Assembly (NCBI GenBank): GCA_947253655.1
Contig: CAMYAE010000002.1
Location: forward strand, 62,001-126,000
Source of the DNA: an uncultured Bacteroidales bacterium
GTDB taxonomy: Bacteria; Bacteroidota; Bacteroidia; Bacteroidales; UBA932
Reading direction: 5' to 3'
Length of the DNA stretch: 64,000 nt
Part shown: positions 62,069 through 64,000 of the stretch, in pieces
How the letters are laid out: each line of letters begins with the position of its first letter
Numbering within the stretch: position 1 is the first letter of the stretch
Program-made: the position numbers and the translations under genes
The notes under the pieces: generated by a model
Seen by the model: only the letters and a program-made list of their open reading frames with translations
The model's database searches: none
What the model was told of the DNA's origin: nothing

Positions 62069-64000
62069 TTAGAAATTATAAGTATAGCCGAAAGACGGAA
62101 TTATAGGCAATAGGGTCACCTTTTTCAGTTTGGTGTCGTTGTAGGGCAGATCCCGGTCCATTCCGAATTCCGATTCGACAAAAACAAGGTTAGGATTCAT
62201 TGCATTATATACGTTGTAGACACTTATGTTCCAGACCCTTTCGCCGTGCTTTTTATGCTTGCGAAAATTTACACCTAAGTTCAGGTGGTGGCTTGGCGGA
62301 ATGCGGTAGTTGTTCCTGCCGCCGACATAGCTGTAGTTGTACGGCTCTCCCTCCGGTGTCGCTGCATCGCTTTGCCTTACGGGCACTGTTATTGTGCCGC
62401 CGGTGGCGAAAGTCCATGTTCCACCGATGTCTATCCTGTCGTTGAATTTATGATTTACGCAAATGCTGATGTTGTGTCTTCTGTCATATTTGTATGGAAA
62501 TGGTCTGCCGTTATTTATGCTTTCGAAAAGCCGGGTGCTCTTGGCAAGGGTGTATCCTAACCAGCCGGTAGTGCTTCCGGAGGTTTTCTGTATTAAAATT
62601 TCCATACCGTAGGCCTTTCCGGTGCCCATTTCCACTTTTTCTTCCCAGCCGGCGGAGCTGCCCATTACGGTAGTTCCTTCCTTATATTCCAGTATGTTTT
62701 TCATTGACTTGAAATAGGCTTCAATGGAAAATTCCCAGCCTCCGAGTCCTGAATAATAGGTTCCTAAGGAGTATTGGTCGGAATATACCGGCTTGATGTC
62801 TTTTGTTATAGGCACCCACAGGTCGGTAGGGAGGGTTATTTTTGAGGACGTTAGCAGGTGGATGTATTGGGATATTCCTGAATATGAAGCCTTTGCCGAA
62901 AAGCCTTTGCCAAAGTCGATTCTTGTTGATATACGTGGCTCCGGAGTGAAATATGTCTTGCCGTCGGTACTGAATATTGACAGATGTATTCCCGGATTCA
63001 AAGTGAGCCAAGAGAATATAAGTATATCATCTTCTGCATATAGAGACATTTCGTGTCCTCTGATTGTCCTGTTCTTGCTGTTGAGGAACAAAGTATCCGT
63101 GACCTGCTTGCCGTCTTCGCTTTCTTTTTGTCTGAAACTTCTTGTTTCCGGAAGGAAAGTGTGGAACAGGTATTCTCCGCCGAAGCGTATCTGCTGCCTG
63201 CCGTCGGGTTTGTAATCAAAGTCTGTCCTTGCTCCAAGGTCTCTTATGCCGGAATTGTGATGTGCATTTATAAGTGTCTCCGATGTTACGCCGTCTTCCT
63301 TGTATTTTTCTTTCGCTTCCATGATGATGTTCATCTTGTATTTATTGAAAGATAAAGTACTGTTGGAGAATAACTTGCCATTGAAAACATGGTTCCACCT
63401 AACGGCGGTGACGAGATTGCCCCACCTGACTTTTGATTTGCTGTTGGATGAGGATTCGCCTAATTTTATTCCGGAGTCTTTGTCGTCCTCCTCCTGTACA
63501 TCCAACTTCAAAAGATCCATGCCGTTATATATGCTTGCGCTGATACGATCAGTGTCGCTGAACCTATGGGTTATCTTGCCGTTAATATCGTAGAAAAAGT
63601 AGTTGGAAGTCAGTCCGAAGATCTTGAATATAGGATCTGCCAAGAGCGTATGCAACCCTCTGGAACTGAATGAATAAGAGGTCTTGTCCTTAAATATGGG
63701 GCCTTCAAGGTGCAATTTGCTGTTGAGCAGGCTGACACCTACCGAGCCTTTATGCCTTTTCATATTGCCGTCATTGGTTCTGACATCGACAACACTTGAT
63801 ATCCGGCCACTATAACTTGCAGGAAAGGCTCCTTTATAGAAAGTTACTTTCTTCATAGCCTCCGGCGTAAATGCAGAAAACAGGCCGAGCATGTGATCTA
63901 CGTTATATATAGGTACGCCGTCAAGCAGCATAAGGTTTTCATCGGGACCTCCGCCTCTTACATATATTCCGGAAGTGCCCTCCATGCCGGATTGTACTCC
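62069..64000 (-). CDS. TonB-dependent outer-membrane receptor (5' end outside the window)
   Basis: The reading frame is open through the window edge at 64000 (GVQSGMEGTSGIYVRGGGPDEN), so the Met at 63985 is internal. Visible are the end of the plug (RGGGPDENLMLLDGVPIYN) and the 22-strand barrel ending YTYNF. The missing 5' part should hold the signal peptide, a carboxypeptidase-like domain and the TonB box. It imports an unknown ligand, probably with the DUF4249 lipoprotein. Confidence 0.92.
   Translation of the reverse strand, partial: GVQSGMEGTSGIYVRGGGPDENLMLLDGVPIYNVDHMLGLFSAFTPEAMKKVTFYKGAFPASYSGRISSVVDVRTNDGNMKRHKGSVGVSLLNSKLHLEGPIFKDKTSYSFSSRGLHTLLADPIFKIFGLTSNYFFYDINGKITHRFSDTDRISASIYNGMDLLKLDVQEEDDKDSGIKLGESSSNSKSKVRWGNLVTAVRWNHVFNGKLFSNSTLSFNKYKMNIIMEAKEKYKEDGVTSETLINAHHNSGIRDLGARTDFDYKPDGRQQIRFGGEYLFHTFLPETRSFRQKESEDGKQVTDTLFLNSKNRTIRGHEMSLYAEDDILIFSWLTLNPGIHLSIFSTDGKTYFTPEPRISTRIDFGKGFSAKASYSGISQYIHLLTSSKITLPTDLWVPITKDIKPVYSDQYSLGTYYSGLGGWEFSIEAYFKSMKNILEYKEGTTVMGSSAGWEEKVEMGTGKAYGMEILIQKTSGSTTGWLGYTLAKSTRLFESINNGRPFPYKYDRRHNISICVNHKFNDRIDIGGTWTFATGGTITVPVRQSDAATPEGEPYNYSYVGGRNNYRIPPSHHLNLGVNFRKHKKHGERVWNISVYNVYNAMNPNLVFVESEFGMDRDLPYNDTKLKKVTLLPIIPSFGYTYNF

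Noticed and set aside
1..64000. tRNA, rRNA or transposase genes
   Set aside because: Scanned by eye in the intergenic stretches; no cloverleaf, conserved rRNA segment or DDE transposase was seen, although small RNAs cannot be excluded without a covariance search.

Overview
The window looks like a chromosomal segment from a member of the Bacteroidales (phylum Bacteroidota). Evidence for this: several likely promoters carry the Bacteroidota -7 element TAnnTTTG, and the gene content is typical of the group (S46 dipeptidyl-peptidase, GH97 glycosidase, DUF4249 lipoprotein beside a TonB-dependent receptor, NigD-like lipoprotein, a dual-membrane anti-sigma protein, an EF-G2 paralogue). I cannot name the genus. 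Base composition is moderate, with very AT-rich intergenic spacers. I see no tRNA, rRNA, CRISPR array, transposase or phage gene.

Layout. 1-459 is the 5' part of ruvB (minus), separated by an AT-rich spacer with DnaA-box-like sites from mfd. A plus-strand block follows (749-10086): mfd, coaX, an outer-membrane barrel, a TPR protein, lptC and a PpiD/SurA-type foldase, closed by a strong hairpin at 10149-10187. From 10331 to 32556 there is one uninterrupted plus-strand operon of 21 genes, most overlapping or separated by a few bases, closed by a hairpin at 32615-32658. From 32.7 to 49.6 kb lie housekeeping genes on both strands: galK, a secreted nuclease-like protein, ychF, a CpXC protein, aspS, rsmA, mrp, an S46 peptidase, two small HTH proteins, rnhB, an EF-G2 and mutS. 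A plus-strand operon (49773-55653) holds a glycosyltransferase, a YfhO-like membrane protein and a GH97 glycosidase. Next come folA, a cluster of interspersed repeats, a NigD-like/sigma/dual-membrane anti-sigma operon, nfeD-floA, and a DUF4249/TonB-receptor pair truncated by the window end.

The 22-kb operon is the main feature. It encodes a type II polyketide/fatty-acid-like pathway of the aryl polyene/flexirubin kind. A tyrosine ammonia-lyase would make 4-coumarate and a PaaK-like ligase would activate it. Two acyl carrier proteins, three ketosynthases with intact Cys-His-His, one ketoreductase, two hot-dog dehydratases and a thioesterase would build the polyene. Two ketosynthase-like chain-length-factor pieces are present, one of them fused to a ketosynthase. 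Tailoring, lipid attachment and export would use an O-methyltransferase-like protein, an LpxL-like acyltransferase, a GT2-DUF2062 protein, a polysaccharide deacetylase, a LolA-like carrier, a CrtI-like flavoprotein, a C45-type Ntn acyltransferase and a giant MMPL-acyltransferase-methyltransferase fusion. The dialkylresorcinol genes darA/darB of classical flexirubin clusters, a phosphopantetheinyl transferase and a dedicated regulator are not seen, so the product is more likely a membrane-anchored aryl polyene ester or amide than a true flexirubin. That last point is inference.

Other notable items are a predicted anti-sigma protein spanning both membranes, an EF-G paralogue whose G domain lacks the catalytic histidine, low-complexity insertions with internal duplications in two core enzymes (RsmA and dihydrofolate reductase), a set of three 20-bp tandem repeats in front of an XRE regulator, and a mirrored pair of REP-like repeats behind folA.
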